Assembly: GCF_001544535.1 (NCBI RefSeq)
Contig: NZ_FCON02000045.1
Span: 1 to 57,186 of the forward strand
DNA from: Caballeronia choica
Lineage (GTDB): Bacteria; Pseudomonadota; Gammaproteobacteria; Burkholderiales; Burkholderiaceae
Direction: 5' to 3'
DNA length: 57,186 nucleotides
Part shown: piece by piece, positions 18,686 through 27,090 of the stretch
Position numbering within the stretch: position 1 is the first letter of the stretch
Layout of the letters: every line of letters begins with the position of its first letter
Program-made: the position numbers and the translations under genes
The notes under the pieces: model-generated
Seen by the model: the letters and a program-made list of their open reading frames with translations, nothing else
Databases searched by the model: none
Told to the model about the DNA's origin: nothing

Positions 18686-19579
18686 CTAGCCGCTGAAAAG
18701 CTCGCTGCGAGCCGCGCTCAGGATCGACGCAATCGCGGGGTGGCTGACGCGCCGCTCGATCGAGATGGAAAAGAACTCCTCGACGATCGTTTCGATATGA
18801 CCGACCGCGCGCAGCCCATGCTCGCGCTTCAACTGCGCGGCGAGCACGGTGGGCGCGAACAGCACGCCCCTGCCTTCGCGTCCGAACGCGATGGCAAGCG
18901 CGCTGTCGTCGAACTCGCCGACGATGCGCGGCGACACTCCGCACGACTTCAGCCAGTGATCGAGCTTGCGCCGCACGGCGGAGTCGGTGCCCGGCAGCAA
19001 CACCGGCATGTCCTCGAGCGACGCCGGGAAATCGCGAGCGGCGCGCGTCACGAGCGACTTCGGCGCGAAACAACTGAGCGTCGAGCCGCCCAGCGGATGA
19101 TTGAACGCCTTCACGTTGACGTCGGAAGGAATGGGCGCGTCCGCGATGATCATGTCGAGGCGATGCACCGCGAGTTGCGACAACAGCGCATGCAACTTGC
19201 CTTCATGACATATCAGCCGTAGCGAGTCGGAACGGTTCAACGCCGGTTCGAGCAGCCGGTACGCCACGGCCTTCGGCACCGAGTCCGCGAGCCCGACGCG
19301 CAATTGCGTCTGCGCGGCCGCCTGGTCGCGCTTGACCGCGCTTTCCAATTCGGCCCCGAGCGAAAAGATTTCATCGGCGTAGTCCAGGGCAAGACGGCCC
19401 GCGTCGGTCACTTCGAGATTGCGCCCGCTCTTTCTGAAGAGCTTCTTGTCGAGTGCTTCTTCCAGCAACTTGATCTGGCCGCTCAGCGTTTGCGGCGTGA
19501 TGTGCAACTGCGCGCCGGCCCGCGCGAGGCTTCCTGCGCGGGCGGAAACCCAGAAATAGTACAGGTGCTTGAAGTTCAA
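18686..19579 (-). CDS. nhaR: NhaR-type LysR-family regulator
   Basis: 297 aa. It starts MNFKHLYYFWVSARAGSLARA, with the HLYYFW and LHITPQTLSGQIKLLEE segments that mark NhaR among LysR proteins. NhaR activates Na+/H+ antiporter or envelope-stress genes in response to sodium. I chose the TTG at 19579, six bases after GGAGA, over the TTG six codons upstream, because it aligns with the family start. No nhaA is adjacent. It is divergent from the zinc-ribbon gene, 130 bases away. Confidence 0.88.
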   Translation of the reverse strand: MNFKHLYYFWVSARAGSLARAGAQLHITPQTLSGQIKLLEEALDKKLFRKSGRNLEVTDAGRLALDYADEIFSLGAELESAVKRDQAAAQTQLRVGLADSVPKAVAYRLLEPALNRSDSLRLICHEGKLHALLSQLAVHRLDMIIADAPIPSDVNVKAFNHPLGGSTLSCFAPKSLVTRAARDFPASLEDMPVLLPGTDSAVRRKLDHWLKSCGVSPRIVGEFDDSALAIAFGREGRGVLFAPTVLAAQLKREHGLRAVGHIETIVEEFFSISIERRVSHPAIASILSAARSELFSG

Positions 19580-19709
19580 GGCGGTCTCCGTCGGCAATGT
19601 GCATCATTCGGTTTTCTCGAATGAAACCGATGAAAAATACGAGTTTTATATCACACGCAACTTCGCTACATTGGTGTCTACTGTAGGCAATATGAAAGGA
19701 GCCACCGAT

Positions 19710-20018
19710 ATGAAGTGTCCTGTCTGCAAGACGCCCGACCTGCTGCTGAGCGAGCGGGAAGGCATCGAGATCGACTATTGCTCGACCTGCCGCGGTATCT
19801 GGCTGGATCGCGGCGAGCTGGACAAGTTGCTGGTGCGCATGGAGAACGCCGCGCCGGCTCGCCGCGACCACGCGCGTGAAGCGCATGGCGGGAACAACGG
19901 CCGCGATCGTCACGACGAGTGGCGCTCGGACGGTCATTCACACGACGGCCATCGCGGCCGCCATCATTCGGACAGGAAGAAAAAGTCGCTGCTCGGCGAC
20001 CTGTTCGATTTCGGCTGA
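19710..20018 (+). CDS. TFIIB-type zinc-ribbon protein
   Basis: 102 aa. The N-terminus is a zf-TFIIB domain: CPVCKTPDLLL then YCSTCRGIWLDRGELDKLL, giving four zinc-binding Cys. The middle is a His/Asp/Arg-rich linker (HDEWRSDGHSHDGHRGRHH) that may bind metal. The end KKKSLLGDLFDFG is conserved in this family. AAGGAG seven bases before 19710 decides the start over the ATG at 19692. It lies 98 bases before the CBS gene on the same strand. Confidence 0.88.
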   Translation: MKCPVCKTPDLLLSEREGIEIDYCSTCRGIWLDRGELDKLLVRMENAAPARRDHAREAHGGNNGRDRHDEWRSDGHSHDGHRGRHHSDRKKKSLLGDLFDFG

Positions 20019-20116
20019 GCGCGCGCCCAAAAGGATGAAGTCCGGTTTCAGGTTGAGTGCAACATCCCGGCTGCCGGCCTGTGTCCGGCGGCGGGACATC
20101 GATACGGAGTCACGCA

Positions 20117-20623
20117 ATGGCAACTGTCAGGCAATTGTTGAGTGCGAAGGCCGATGCATCGGTTTATACGATCGATGCCGCAGCGAGCGTCTATGACGCG
20201 ATCGCGATGATGTCGAATCACGGCATCGGCGCGCTGGTGGCCACGGCGGGTACGGCTGTCCGCGGCATCGTGACCGAACGCGACTATGCGAGGAAGGTGG
20301 TGCTGCAGGACAGGTCGTCGAGGAGCACGCCGGTTGCGGAAATCATGTCGCGGGCGCTCCGTTACGTTCGGCCGGGGCAGACCACCGACGAATGCATGGC
20401 GTTGATGAATGAACAGCGCATCCGCCATCTGCCGGTGATCGATGGCGGGCAATTGGTGGGGATGGTGTCGATCGGCGATTTGGTGAAGAACCTCATCGAG
20501 GAGCAGCAGTTCGCCATCGATCAACTGGAGACGTATGTGCGGGGTGAGCATCATGATGCGCGCACGACGGCGCTCACGCGGCGGGCGTCGCTGCCGCATG
20601 CGTTTGCGATGGGCTTATCGTAG
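20117..20623 (+). CDS. Tandem CBS-domain protein
   Basis: 168 aa. Two CBS motifs are seen: DAIAMMSNHGIGALVAT with GIVTERDYARKVV, and TTDECMALMNEQRIRHLPVID with GMVSIGDLVKNLIEEQ. Stand-alone CBS pairs bind adenosine nucleotides and regulate partners. Typical members are about 145 aa; here about 20 additional residues (TALTRRASLPHAF...) extend the C-terminus. ATG at 20117 follows CGGAG. A hairpin at 20708-20736 follows the gene. Confidence 0.9.
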   Translation: MATVRQLLSAKADASVYTIDAAASVYDAIAMMSNHGIGALVATAGTAVRGIVTERDYARKVVLQDRSSRSTPVAEIMSRALRYVRPGQTTDECMALMNEQRIRHLPVIDGGQLVGMVSIGDLVKNLIEEQQFAIDQLETYVRGEHHDARTTALTRRASLPHAFAMGLS

Positions 20624-20707
20624 CGCGGTGACCGACCGCGAGACCTCCCCGCTGTGTGCTCGGCGTTCGCCATAGCGTAGCGGCCGAATGACAATTGAAG
20701 CAACCTT

Positions 20708-20736
20708 GCAGCCTCCGACCACAACTCGGAGGCTGC
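20708..20736. terminator. Terminator-like hairpin between convergent genes
   Basis: GCAGCCTCCGA (20708-20718) and TCGGAGGCTGC (20726-20736) form a perfect 11-bp stem with a 7-base loop, between the ends of the CBS gene and the permease gene. Confidence 0.6.
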
Positions 20737-20757
20737 GTCGCATCTACTCGATAACAA

Positions 20758-22197
20758 CTACGAACCCTCGGCCTCGGAGAGACCAACCTCAATCACATTT
20801 GCACGCTCGCGCTGCGCCGCCCGAGCCTTGCGAGTGACGACGTAGTACACCAGACCGGGCGCGAACAGCCCGACGATCCACGAGATATCCACCCCGTCCA
20901 GGCGTGCCGCAAATGAGCCGGTGTAGAAGCCCGTCGAAAGAAACGGCATCTGGACCAGCACGCCAAACACATACACGGCAATGCCCTGCACGTTCCAGCG
21001 TCCATAGCGGCCGTCTGGATCGAACAGTGCGGGCACGTCATAGCGTTCCCTCGTCACACAATAATAGTCGACCAGATTGATCGCGCTCCACGGCGTGAAG
21101 AAGGCGAGCAGGAACAGCAGGAACGCCGAGAATTCCTTGAGAAACGCATGATGTCCGGCAAGCGCGAGCCCCGTCGAGAGGCCCACCATCACGATGACGA
21201 AGCACAAACGCATGCGGCCCGAAATCGCCCGCTTGCCGCCGAAGCCCGTCGTGATTGCGGCAACCGACATAACGCTCCCATACGCGTTGAGCGTGGTGAT
21301 GGTGAGCTTGCCGAGCGCTATCGTGAAGTAGAGCAGCGCGGCGACCGTCCCCGTTGCGCCGAGTCCGACGATGAACGACACCTCGTGCCCCGCGAAATGA
21401 TCGCCGGCAAGCGCGGCCGCGAACACGCCGAAGACCATCGCAATCTGCGCGCCGAGCACGGAGCCGACACCGACCGCAAGGAAGGTCTTGAGCGCGGAAG
21501 TCGACTTCGGCAGATAGCGCGAGTAGTCGGCCACATAAGGTCCGTAGGCGATCTGCCACGACGCCGACAGCGACATCGCCAGCAAGAACGATCCCACGGT
21601 GAAACGCTTGTTGTCGAGCAGCGCTCCGATATCGTGTCCGTGCAGCAGGCTCGCGAAGAGATAGAGAAACGCGAGCACGCCGACGACGCTCGACACGCGC
21701 CCCATCACGTGGATCGTGCGATAGCCGAGCACGGTCAGCACGACGATCAGCGCGGCGAACACGAGAATGGCGGTAGTGTTGTCCACCTGCAGCAACTGTC
21801 CGATCGCCTGGCCCGCGAGCACCGTGCCGCCCGCTGAAAAGCCCACGTACATCACGCAGACGAGCGCGAGCGGAATGATCGCACCGTACACGCCGAACTG
21901 CACGCGGCTGGAGATCATCTGCGGCAGCCCGAGTTGCGGTCCCTGGGCGCCGTGCAGCGCCATCACGGCACCGCCCAGCACCTGTCCGATCAGAAGGCCG
22001 ACCAGCGACCAGAACACGTCGCCGCCCAGCACGACCGCGAGTGCGCCGACCACTACCGCCGTGACCTGCAGATTGGCGCCGAGCCAGAGCGTGAACTGGC
22101 TGAACAGGCTGCCGTGCCGTTCGGCCTCGGGGATGTAATCGATCGAACGGTGCTCGATGAGCTTGCTTCCTTTGGTACGCGAATCAGAGGTGTTCAT
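20758..22197 (-). CDS. NCS1-family permease (cytosine/purine/allantoin type)
   Basis: 479 aa with about 12 transmembrane segments. The N-terminal IEHRSIDYIPEAERHGSLFSQFTLWLGAN and the FTPWSAINLVDYY segment are typical of the NCS1 (CodB/PucI-like) symporters, which import nucleobases, hydantoins or related ring compounds. ATG at 22197 follows AGGAG. It is the last gene of an operon with the acyl-CoA dehydrogenase (40-base gap) and the CaiB-type transferase. That partnership is unusual for a nucleobase carrier and suggests a carboxylate-bearing substrate. Confidence 0.88.
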   Translation of the reverse strand: MNTSDSRTKGSKLIEHRSIDYIPEAERHGSLFSQFTLWLGANLQVTAVVVGALAVVLGGDVFWSLVGLLIGQVLGGAVMALHGAQGPQLGLPQMISSRVQFGVYGAIIPLALVCVMYVGFSAGGTVLAGQAIGQLLQVDNTTAILVFAALIVVLTVLGYRTIHVMGRVSSVVGVLAFLYLFASLLHGHDIGALLDNKRFTVGSFLLAMSLSASWQIAYGPYVADYSRYLPKSTSALKTFLAVGVGSVLGAQIAMVFGVFAAALAGDHFAGHEVSFIVGLGATGTVAALLYFTIALGKLTITTLNAYGSVMSVAAITTGFGGKRAISGRMRLCFVIVMVGLSTGLALAGHHAFLKEFSAFLLFLLAFFTPWSAINLVDYYCVTRERYDVPALFDPDGRYGRWNVQGIAVYVFGVLVQMPFLSTGFYTGSFAARLDGVDISWIVGLFAPGLVYYVVTRKARAAQRERANVIEVGLSEAEGS

Positions 22198-22237
22198 CCG
22201 TGTCTCCTGTGGCATGTGTTGCCTTGGCAGTGCGGTC

Positions 22238-23377
22238 TCACGCGAGAAGCGAACGCGCGATGACGGTGCGCTGGATCTCCGACGACCCTTCGTAGATGCG
22301 CAGAATCCGCGCGTCGCGCACGAGCCGTTCGAGCGGCATCTCGCGCGTGAAGCCGTATCCGCCGTGAATCTGCAATGCGGCGTCCGTGACGAAGCCGGCC
22401 ATCTCCGTGGCATAGAGCTTGGCCATCGACGCCGCGTCGGTGAATGGCTCGCCCGCCGCGCGTCGCGCGGCGGCCTGGAGCGTGAGGAGCCAGGCCGCTT
22501 CGAGTCGCGTCTTCATGTCGGCGAAGCGCCACTGCAAGCCCTGCTTGCGTGCGAGCGGTTCGCCCGCCACGTGGCGCTGTCTGGCCCAGTCGACCGCGTG
22601 AGCGAGTGCCGCTTCGGCGATCCCGAGACTCGTCGCCGCGACGTCGAGGCGGCTGTTGTCCAGCACTTTCATCGCCGTGCGAAAGCCGCTGCCTTCGGGG
22701 CCGAGCCGGTTCGCCGCCGGCACGAAGCAGTCGAGCGCCACCTCGTGCGCCGGCGCGCCGTGAATGCCCATCAGCTTTTCCGGCGGCGCGACCTCGACGC
22801 CCGCTGCATGCCGGTCGACCACGAACGCGCTGATGCCGCGCGCGCCCGCTTCCGGATCGGTCTTCGCATACACGACGATGAAGTCCGCGGCGTGCGCGTT
22901 CGAGATGAAGTGCTTCACGCCGCGAATCCGGTAGCCGTCGCCCTCGGGCGTGGCGCGCGTCGACATGTCGGCGGGATTCGAGCCGGCGCGCGACTCGGTC
23001 AGCGCGAACGCGCCCAGCTTCACGCCTGCCGCGGCTTCGGGAAGGAAGCGGTCGCGTTGCGCGTCGTCGCCGCCGATCAAGATCGAATCGGTCGCGAGGT
23101 AGTGCGCGCCGATCATCGACGACGTCGCGGCGCACGCCCGCGCGATCTCGACGAGCGACAGGATGATCGCCGCCGGCGACGCGCCGATGCCGCCCCAGCG
23201 CTCGGGCAGGTTCATGCCCATCACGCCGAGTTCGGCGAGTTGCGGCACATAGCGCGTCGTCGATATTTCCTCGCGGTCGACGATGGCGGCTTGCGGCGCG
23301 AGTTCGCTTTGCGCGAAGCGTGCGATCGCGTCGGCGATTTCGATGTCGTTGTCTTCGACGCCCAGTCGCTTAAGCAT
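22238..23377 (-). CDS. Acyl-CoA dehydrogenase
   Basis: 379 aa, a full-length ACAD. It shows FALTESRAGSNPADMST (FAD/substrate loop), the GVKHFISNAHAADFIVVYAKTD beta domain, and a C-terminus with RIYEGSSEIQRTVIAR, where E363 is at the catalytic-base position of short/medium-chain enzymes. It should dehydrogenate an acyl-CoA at the alpha-beta bond, passing electrons to ETF. The start overlaps the end of the CaiB gene by eight bases and has GGAGA seven bases upstream. The CoA ester made by CaiB is the likely substrate. Confidence 0.9.
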   Translation of the reverse strand: MLKRLGVEDNDIEIADAIARFAQSELAPQAAIVDREEISTTRYVPQLAELGVMGMNLPERWGGIGASPAAIILSLVEIARACAATSSMIGAHYLATDSILIGGDDAQRDRFLPEAAAGVKLGAFALTESRAGSNPADMSTRATPEGDGYRIRGVKHFISNAHAADFIVVYAKTDPEAGARGISAFVVDRHAAGVEVAPPEKLMGIHGAPAHEVALDCFVPAANRLGPEGSGFRTAMKVLDNSRLDVAATSLGIAEAALAHAVDWARQRHVAGEPLARKQGLQWRFADMKTRLEAAWLLTLQAAARRAAGEPFTDAASMAKLYATEMAGFVTDAALQIHGGYGFTREMPLERLVRDARILRIYEGSSEIQRTVIARSLLA

Positions 23378-24614
23378 GGTGGCTCTCCATTTCAGTTTCG
23401 TTCGGGGCTTCAGCCACGGGTCCAAAGGCGCCGAGTGCGCGCAGTTCATCGATGCGCTCCACACTCATGCCGAGGCGCTGGCCGAGAATCGCCTCGGTGT
23501 GCTCGCCCAGGCCGGGCGCACGCGTCACGCGATTGGCCGCGTACCCGGAAAACTTCACCGGCTGCGACGGCAGGCGCAGCGTGCGGCCATCGGAATGGGG
23601 TGTCGCGGTGAGCAGGCCGCGAAACACCGCGTGATCGCTTTCGAGCGCCTGTTGTACGTTGCGAATCGGCGCGACCGGAATGCGCGCGTCTTCGAGAATG
23701 GCGTTCACCTCCTCGACCGAACGATCCCGCGACCATGCTTCGATCGCCACGCGCAGATCGGCCTCGTTCCGGCAGCGCGAGTGGTCATCGGAAAAGCGGG
23801 CGTCGGCGAGCAGGTGCGGCTGCCCGATCGCATGCACGAAGGTTTCGAAGAGACGGTTGTTCAGCACGGCGACGACGAAGAATCCATCGGCCGCCCGATA
23901 TGCCCCGAACGGCGCCGACGATGGATGCCGGTTGCCGGTGCGCACGGGTGCTATGCCCGTCGTCACACAGCGCGCGACGAGTGTTGCCGAGAGAGAGAGC
24001 GTGGCGTCGAACATCGACACGTCGACATGCGTGCCGCGCCCCGTCTTCTCCCGCGACAGGAGTGCGGCCAGCACGCCCCACGACGCGAAGAGTCCGCTCA
24101 CCACATCCGACACCGATTCGCCGACGAGCGTCGGCGGCCCGTCAGGCGTGCCGGTCGCATCCATCAGGCCGCACATCGCCTGCAGGATGATGTCGTAGGC
24201 GGGCCGGTGCGCATTCGGGCCGGTCTGCCCGAAGCCCGACACGCTCGCATAGACGAGCGCGGGATTCGCGTCGCCGAGTTGCGCGTAGCCGATGCCGAGC
24301 TTGTCGGCGACGCCCGGCCTGAAGTTCTCGACGACCACGTCGGCGCCCTTGCATAGCGACTGCGCAAGCGAGCGCCCCACATCCGTCTTCAAGTCGATGA
24401 CGATGCTTTGCTTGTTGCGGTTCATCGCGGCGAAGAGGCCGCTCTCGTCGTTGTCGAACGGACCGACTGCACGGTAATCGTCGCCGCCGGGCGGCTCGAT
24501 CTTGATCACTTCCGCGCCGAGATCCGCGAGGAGGGCGGTGCAGTACGGTCCTGCGAGCACGCGGGAAAAATCGACGACACGGATGCCGGCGAGTGGCAGG
24601 TCTGGATGGGCCAC
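23370..24614 (-). CDS. CaiB/BaiF-type (family III) CoA-transferase
   Basis: 414 aa. Family III features: GIRVVDFSRVLAGPYCTALLADLGAEVIKIEPP, split around the RNKQSIVIDLK segment, and the catalytic Asp in AYDIILQAMCGLMDATG (D141). These enzymes move CoA from a donor thioester to a carboxylic acid through an aspartyl-CoA intermediate. GTG start at 24614 with AGGAG six bases upstream. It is first in the operon with the acyl-CoA dehydrogenase and NCS1 permease. The arrangement with a divergent LysR gene recalls glutarate-type catabolic clusters, but the acid is not identifiable. Confidence 0.9.
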   Translation of the reverse strand: MAHPDLPLAGIRVVDFSRVLAGPYCTALLADLGAEVIKIEPPGGDDYRAVGPFDNDESGLFAAMNRNKQSIVIDLKTDVGRSLAQSLCKGADVVVENFRPGVADKLGIGYAQLGDANPALVYASVSGFGQTGPNAHRPAYDIILQAMCGLMDATGTPDGPPTLVGESVSDVVSGLFASWGVLAALLSREKTGRGTHVDVSMFDATLSLSATLVARCVTTGIAPVRTGNRHPSSAPFGAYRAADGFFVVAVLNNRLFETFVHAIGQPHLLADARFSDDHSRCRNEADLRVAIEAWSRDRSVEEVNAILEDARIPVAPIRNVQQALESDHAVFRGLLTATPHSDGRTLRLPSQPVKFSGYAANRVTRAPGLGEHTEAILGQRLGMSVERIDELRALGAFGPVAEAPNETEMESHHA

Positions 24615-24749
24615 GTCGAACTCCTGAATTGAACCCGGTTGATGGATCGACTCGCAAACTACGGCTTGAGCGATCCGATGAGTTCATTCTGTGCAGTGCG
24701 GGCTATCAAGTAAAATATCGGAATAAATTAGGCCCTATAGGATTTTCTA
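24615..24749. promoter_or_regulatory. Divergent promoter region of the LysR gene and CaiB operon
   Basis: 135 bases between divergent start codons. It is markedly AT-rich near the LysR side (AAATATCGGAATAAATTAGG) and includes the dyad CCTATAGG at 24731-24738. LysR proteins normally bind T-N11-A sites in such regions. Confidence 0.55.
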
Positions 24750-25697
24750 ATGCACATTTCGCTGCGCCTGCTGCGCTATTTCACCGCCGCGGCGCAAACC
24801 GGCAGCACGACGGCCGCGGCGAAGGAACTCAATGTGTCCCAGCCGTCGATCTCGGTGGCGATCCGCGAACTCGAAGGGCTGTTCGGCGAAGACCTGTTTG
24901 CGCGCGGTTCCGGCACCCGAATGACGCTCACGCGCTTCGGCATGCGCAAGCTCGATGAAGCGCGGCAACTGCTCAAGGCCGCAGCCGCCTTCGAAGCGGA
25001 CGATGGCGGCGACCCCGCTTCCGGCGAAGTCCAGATCGGTGTGTTCAGCACGATCGCGCCGGTTTATCTGCCACGCGTACTGCGCATTGCGCGCGAGCGT
25101 TATCCGAACCTCACGGTCCGTTTCGTCGAGGGAGATCTGGCGCAGCTCGAAACGTGGCTGCGCAGCGGTCACATAGAACTTGCGCTGACTTATGACGTCG
25201 CGCTGCCTGCGGACATCGAGCGAGAATGCCTCGCCGAGCTGCATCCCTATGCGCTCGTCGGCGCGGACACACGCCTTGCCAGGATGCGCGGCACGATCCC
25301 GCTTGCCGAACTGGCGAAGGAGCCGTTCATTCTCATCGACCTTCCGCACAGCCGGGACTTCTTGATCGCACCCTTCTGGCAATTCGGGCTCGCGCCGGAG
25401 ATCCGCTATCGGGCGACCTCGATCGAGCTCGTGCGCGGCATGGTCGCGAGCGGTCTGGGCGTTTCGCTGCTGATCACGCAGAGCGCAGCGGGTGCCCAGA
25501 CGCCCGGTATCGTCGAGCGGCCGATCCGGGAGGCGACGGTGCGTCAGCCGCTCGTGATCGCGCGCGCGTCGGGTGCGGTGCGCACCCAGGCGTCGGGGCT
25601 GCTTGCCGATTGCGTGCGCGATGCCGTCGCGCACGCCATGTTGTCACGCGCGCGGCGGGGGCGCCGCACCAATCCCTCGGGCCAACTCCCTACGTAG
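24750..25697 (+). CDS. LysR-family transcriptional regulator
   Basis: 315 aa. N-terminal winged helix (LRYFTAAAQTGSTTAAAKEL; VSQPSISVAIRELEGLFG), then a periplasmic-binding-protein-like effector domain from about residue 92 (GEVQIGVFSTIAPVYLPRVL). AGGA seven bases before ATG. Its position, divergent from the CaiB/ACAD/NCS1 operon, makes it the probable activator of that operon, with the imported acid or its CoA ester as inducer. Confidence 0.9.
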   Translation: MHISLRLLRYFTAAAQTGSTTAAAKELNVSQPSISVAIRELEGLFGEDLFARGSGTRMTLTRFGMRKLDEARQLLKAAAAFEADDGGDPASGEVQIGVFSTIAPVYLPRVLRIARERYPNLTVRFVEGDLAQLETWLRSGHIELALTYDVALPADIERECLAELHPYALVGADTRLARMRGTIPLAELAKEPFILIDLPHSRDFLIAPFWQFGLAPEIRYRATSIELVRGMVASGLGVSLLITQSAAGAQTPGIVERPIREATVRQPLVIARASGAVRTQASGLLADCVRDAVAHAMLSRARRGRRTNPSGQLPT

Positions 25698-25801
25698 TTC
25701 CTATAATCGATGATGACGCACGTTCGATCGCGGACGTGCGTCGCTAGCTGGCACAGGCCATGCTATCCACGCCTTTGCGACTCAACCAAGGAGAGAAAGA
25801 C

Positions 25802-26062
25802 ATGACCATTGAATTCAGCGGCCGACGTCACGTCGTAGCGGCTTCGCGTGTTGCGTTCGAAGCCAGCGTCGAAGGTCGCGAAGTCTGGTGCAGCGTCTCG
25901 CTCGATGCGCTCAACGATCACTTCGGCAACGATGGCACGTCGTCTCACGCGCTCCTGAGTACGTTCGAAAACGCCCGCTTGCGCATTGAAGAAGCGGCCA
26001 AGCGCCTGCTGGCGCACAACGGCGGACAGTCGGTCGAACTGGAAACCGGCGATTTCAAGTGA
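25802..26062 (+). CDS. DUF1488 protein
   Basis: 86 aa, typical length. It begins MTIEFSGRRHVVAASRVAFEA and has the conserved CSVSLDALNDHFG and ENARLRIEEAAKRLL segments. The family is small, cytoplasmic and uncharacterised. AGGAG about nine bases before ATG. A GC-rich hairpin at 26122-26141 follows. Confidence 0.85.
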   Translation: MTIEFSGRRHVVAASRVAFEASVEGREVWCSVSLDALNDHFGNDGTSSHALLSTFENARLRIEEAAKRLLAHNGGQSVELETGDFK

Positions 26063-26121
26063 TGGCTCGCGGCCATCTTGTGCCGCCGGGCGTCATCCGT
26101 CCCTAAACGAACCACTCGTCA

Positions 26122-26141
26122 GGCGGCGCGCGTGCGCCGCC
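26122..26141 (+). terminator. GC-rich hairpin after the DUF1488 gene
   Basis: GGCGGCGC (26122-26129) and GCGCCGCC (26134-26141) pair perfectly around a 4-base loop, 60 bases past the stop. No T-run follows. Confidence 0.4.
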
Positions 26142-26278
26142 GTGGCACTCGTGCGTCGAACTGAGCCCGACTGAGGCCTGTGTTCGCCCGATCGTCTCGC
26201 TTGCCGCGTCCGTAGACTGGGTCATGTCGAAAGGTGACATGTGGCAGGTTTCCCGGACAAGGCGAGAGGAGAACGGCG

Positions 26279-26395
26279 ATGTATCTGCGTAACTGGATCG
26301 TGGTGCTGGAGTGTGCGTACATGGAGTACACCACCTGGGGCGAGCGTCATGTTTTTCGACGCACTGTGGGGTATGAACGCGTTGTGTGGTGTTGA
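26279..26395 (+). CDS. Possible 38-aa protein with strong ribosome site
   Basis: A 38-codon frame begins ATG at 26279, seven bases after AGGAG in the sequence GAGAGGAGAACGGCG. The product has an aromatic- and basic-rich composition (MYLRNWIVVLECAYMEY, then GERHVFRRTVGYERVVWC) unlike random translation of local DNA. The stop lies about 20 bases before the repeat end at 26417. I do not recognise a family. It could be a real small protein or a chance frame. Confidence 0.35.
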   Translation: MYLRNWIVVLECAYMEYTTWGERHVFRRTVGYERVVWC

Positions 26396-26416
26396 TGCGC
26401 GCTCACGGGGTTTGGG

Positions 26417-26533
26417 TTACACCGTTTGATGCACTCAGAGTTAGATGAAACTTGCTTTGCTATTGGTCCGTTAGCACTATTGAGCCAACCCCAATACAAG
26501 TTCCATGGAAGCCTGAGCGCATCAAACGGTGTA
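26417..26533. repeat. Miniature copy of the palindromic repeat
   Basis: TTACACCGTTTGATGC (26417-26432) and its exact complement (26518-26533) bound a 117-base element. The similarity continues imperfectly to about 40 bases per arm (CTCAG, then GGAACTTG/GAAACTTG). The terminal sequences are those of the 702-bp element at 37758, but the long internal arm is missing. The right flank runs to the stop codon of the minus-strand gene at 26561. Confidence 0.8.
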
Positions 26534-26560
26534 ACCGTGACCCCAACCCCGCCCAAAGCG

Positions 26561-26851
26561 TCAGCGACCTCCAGACCCGCTCGCCCGCGCCCGTGCAACA
26601 ATCGCACCGATCGTCACTCGGGCAATGGCACGCCGCGTTCTCTTCGCCGCCCGCGTCAAGCGTCTCTCGCTTACCGGATGACGTGCCCACACCAGCGCCG
26701 CGACCCAGCCGACGACTGTCCACCCAAGCAGAACATTGACCACCGTAATGGCGAGCGCATCCTCGCGCTTGCGCATGTCCGCGATGATGGCTGGCGCGAG
26801 ATACAGCAAAAGCGCCGCGAGGTACGCTACGGCTTCGAGGAGTTTCAGCAT
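26561..26851 (-). CDS. Superinfection-immunity-family small membrane protein
   Basis: 96 aa. Two hydrophobic segments (LLEAVAYLAALLLYLAPAII and ALAITVVNVLLGWTVVGWVAALVWA) with the NxxLGWTxxGWxxALVWA pattern of the Imm_superinfect family (PF14373), named after phage T4 Imm. The C-terminal 35 residues are basic and probably cytoplasmic. AAGGGG precedes ATG at 26851. Chromosomal members are common and need not act against phage. The stop codon lies in the GGTCGCTGACGC flank of the neighbouring repeat. Confidence 0.78.
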   Translation of the reverse strand: MLKLLEAVAYLAALLLYLAPAIIADMRKREDALAITVVNVLLGWTVVGWVAALVWARHPVSERRLTRAAKRTRRAIARVTIGAIVARARASGSGGR

Positions 26852-27090
26852 CGTTATGCCCCTTTGCGATCTTTCGTAAAGACGAAGTAACTCACAGCCT
26901 CGCGAGCAGAACGAAACGACCCTCGCGACGTTCAATCCATTTCAGTTTATGGTCGCTTCTATCGAACTTCCATGCCGATAGAACGAAATCACATTTGTCG
27001 ATTCACGAACAATTTCCTTGGACTCGACTGCCATCGAGGAACTCACGGCCGGGGCCTTGCCGCGGTTCCATACCATCGGCTTACGCGCAC

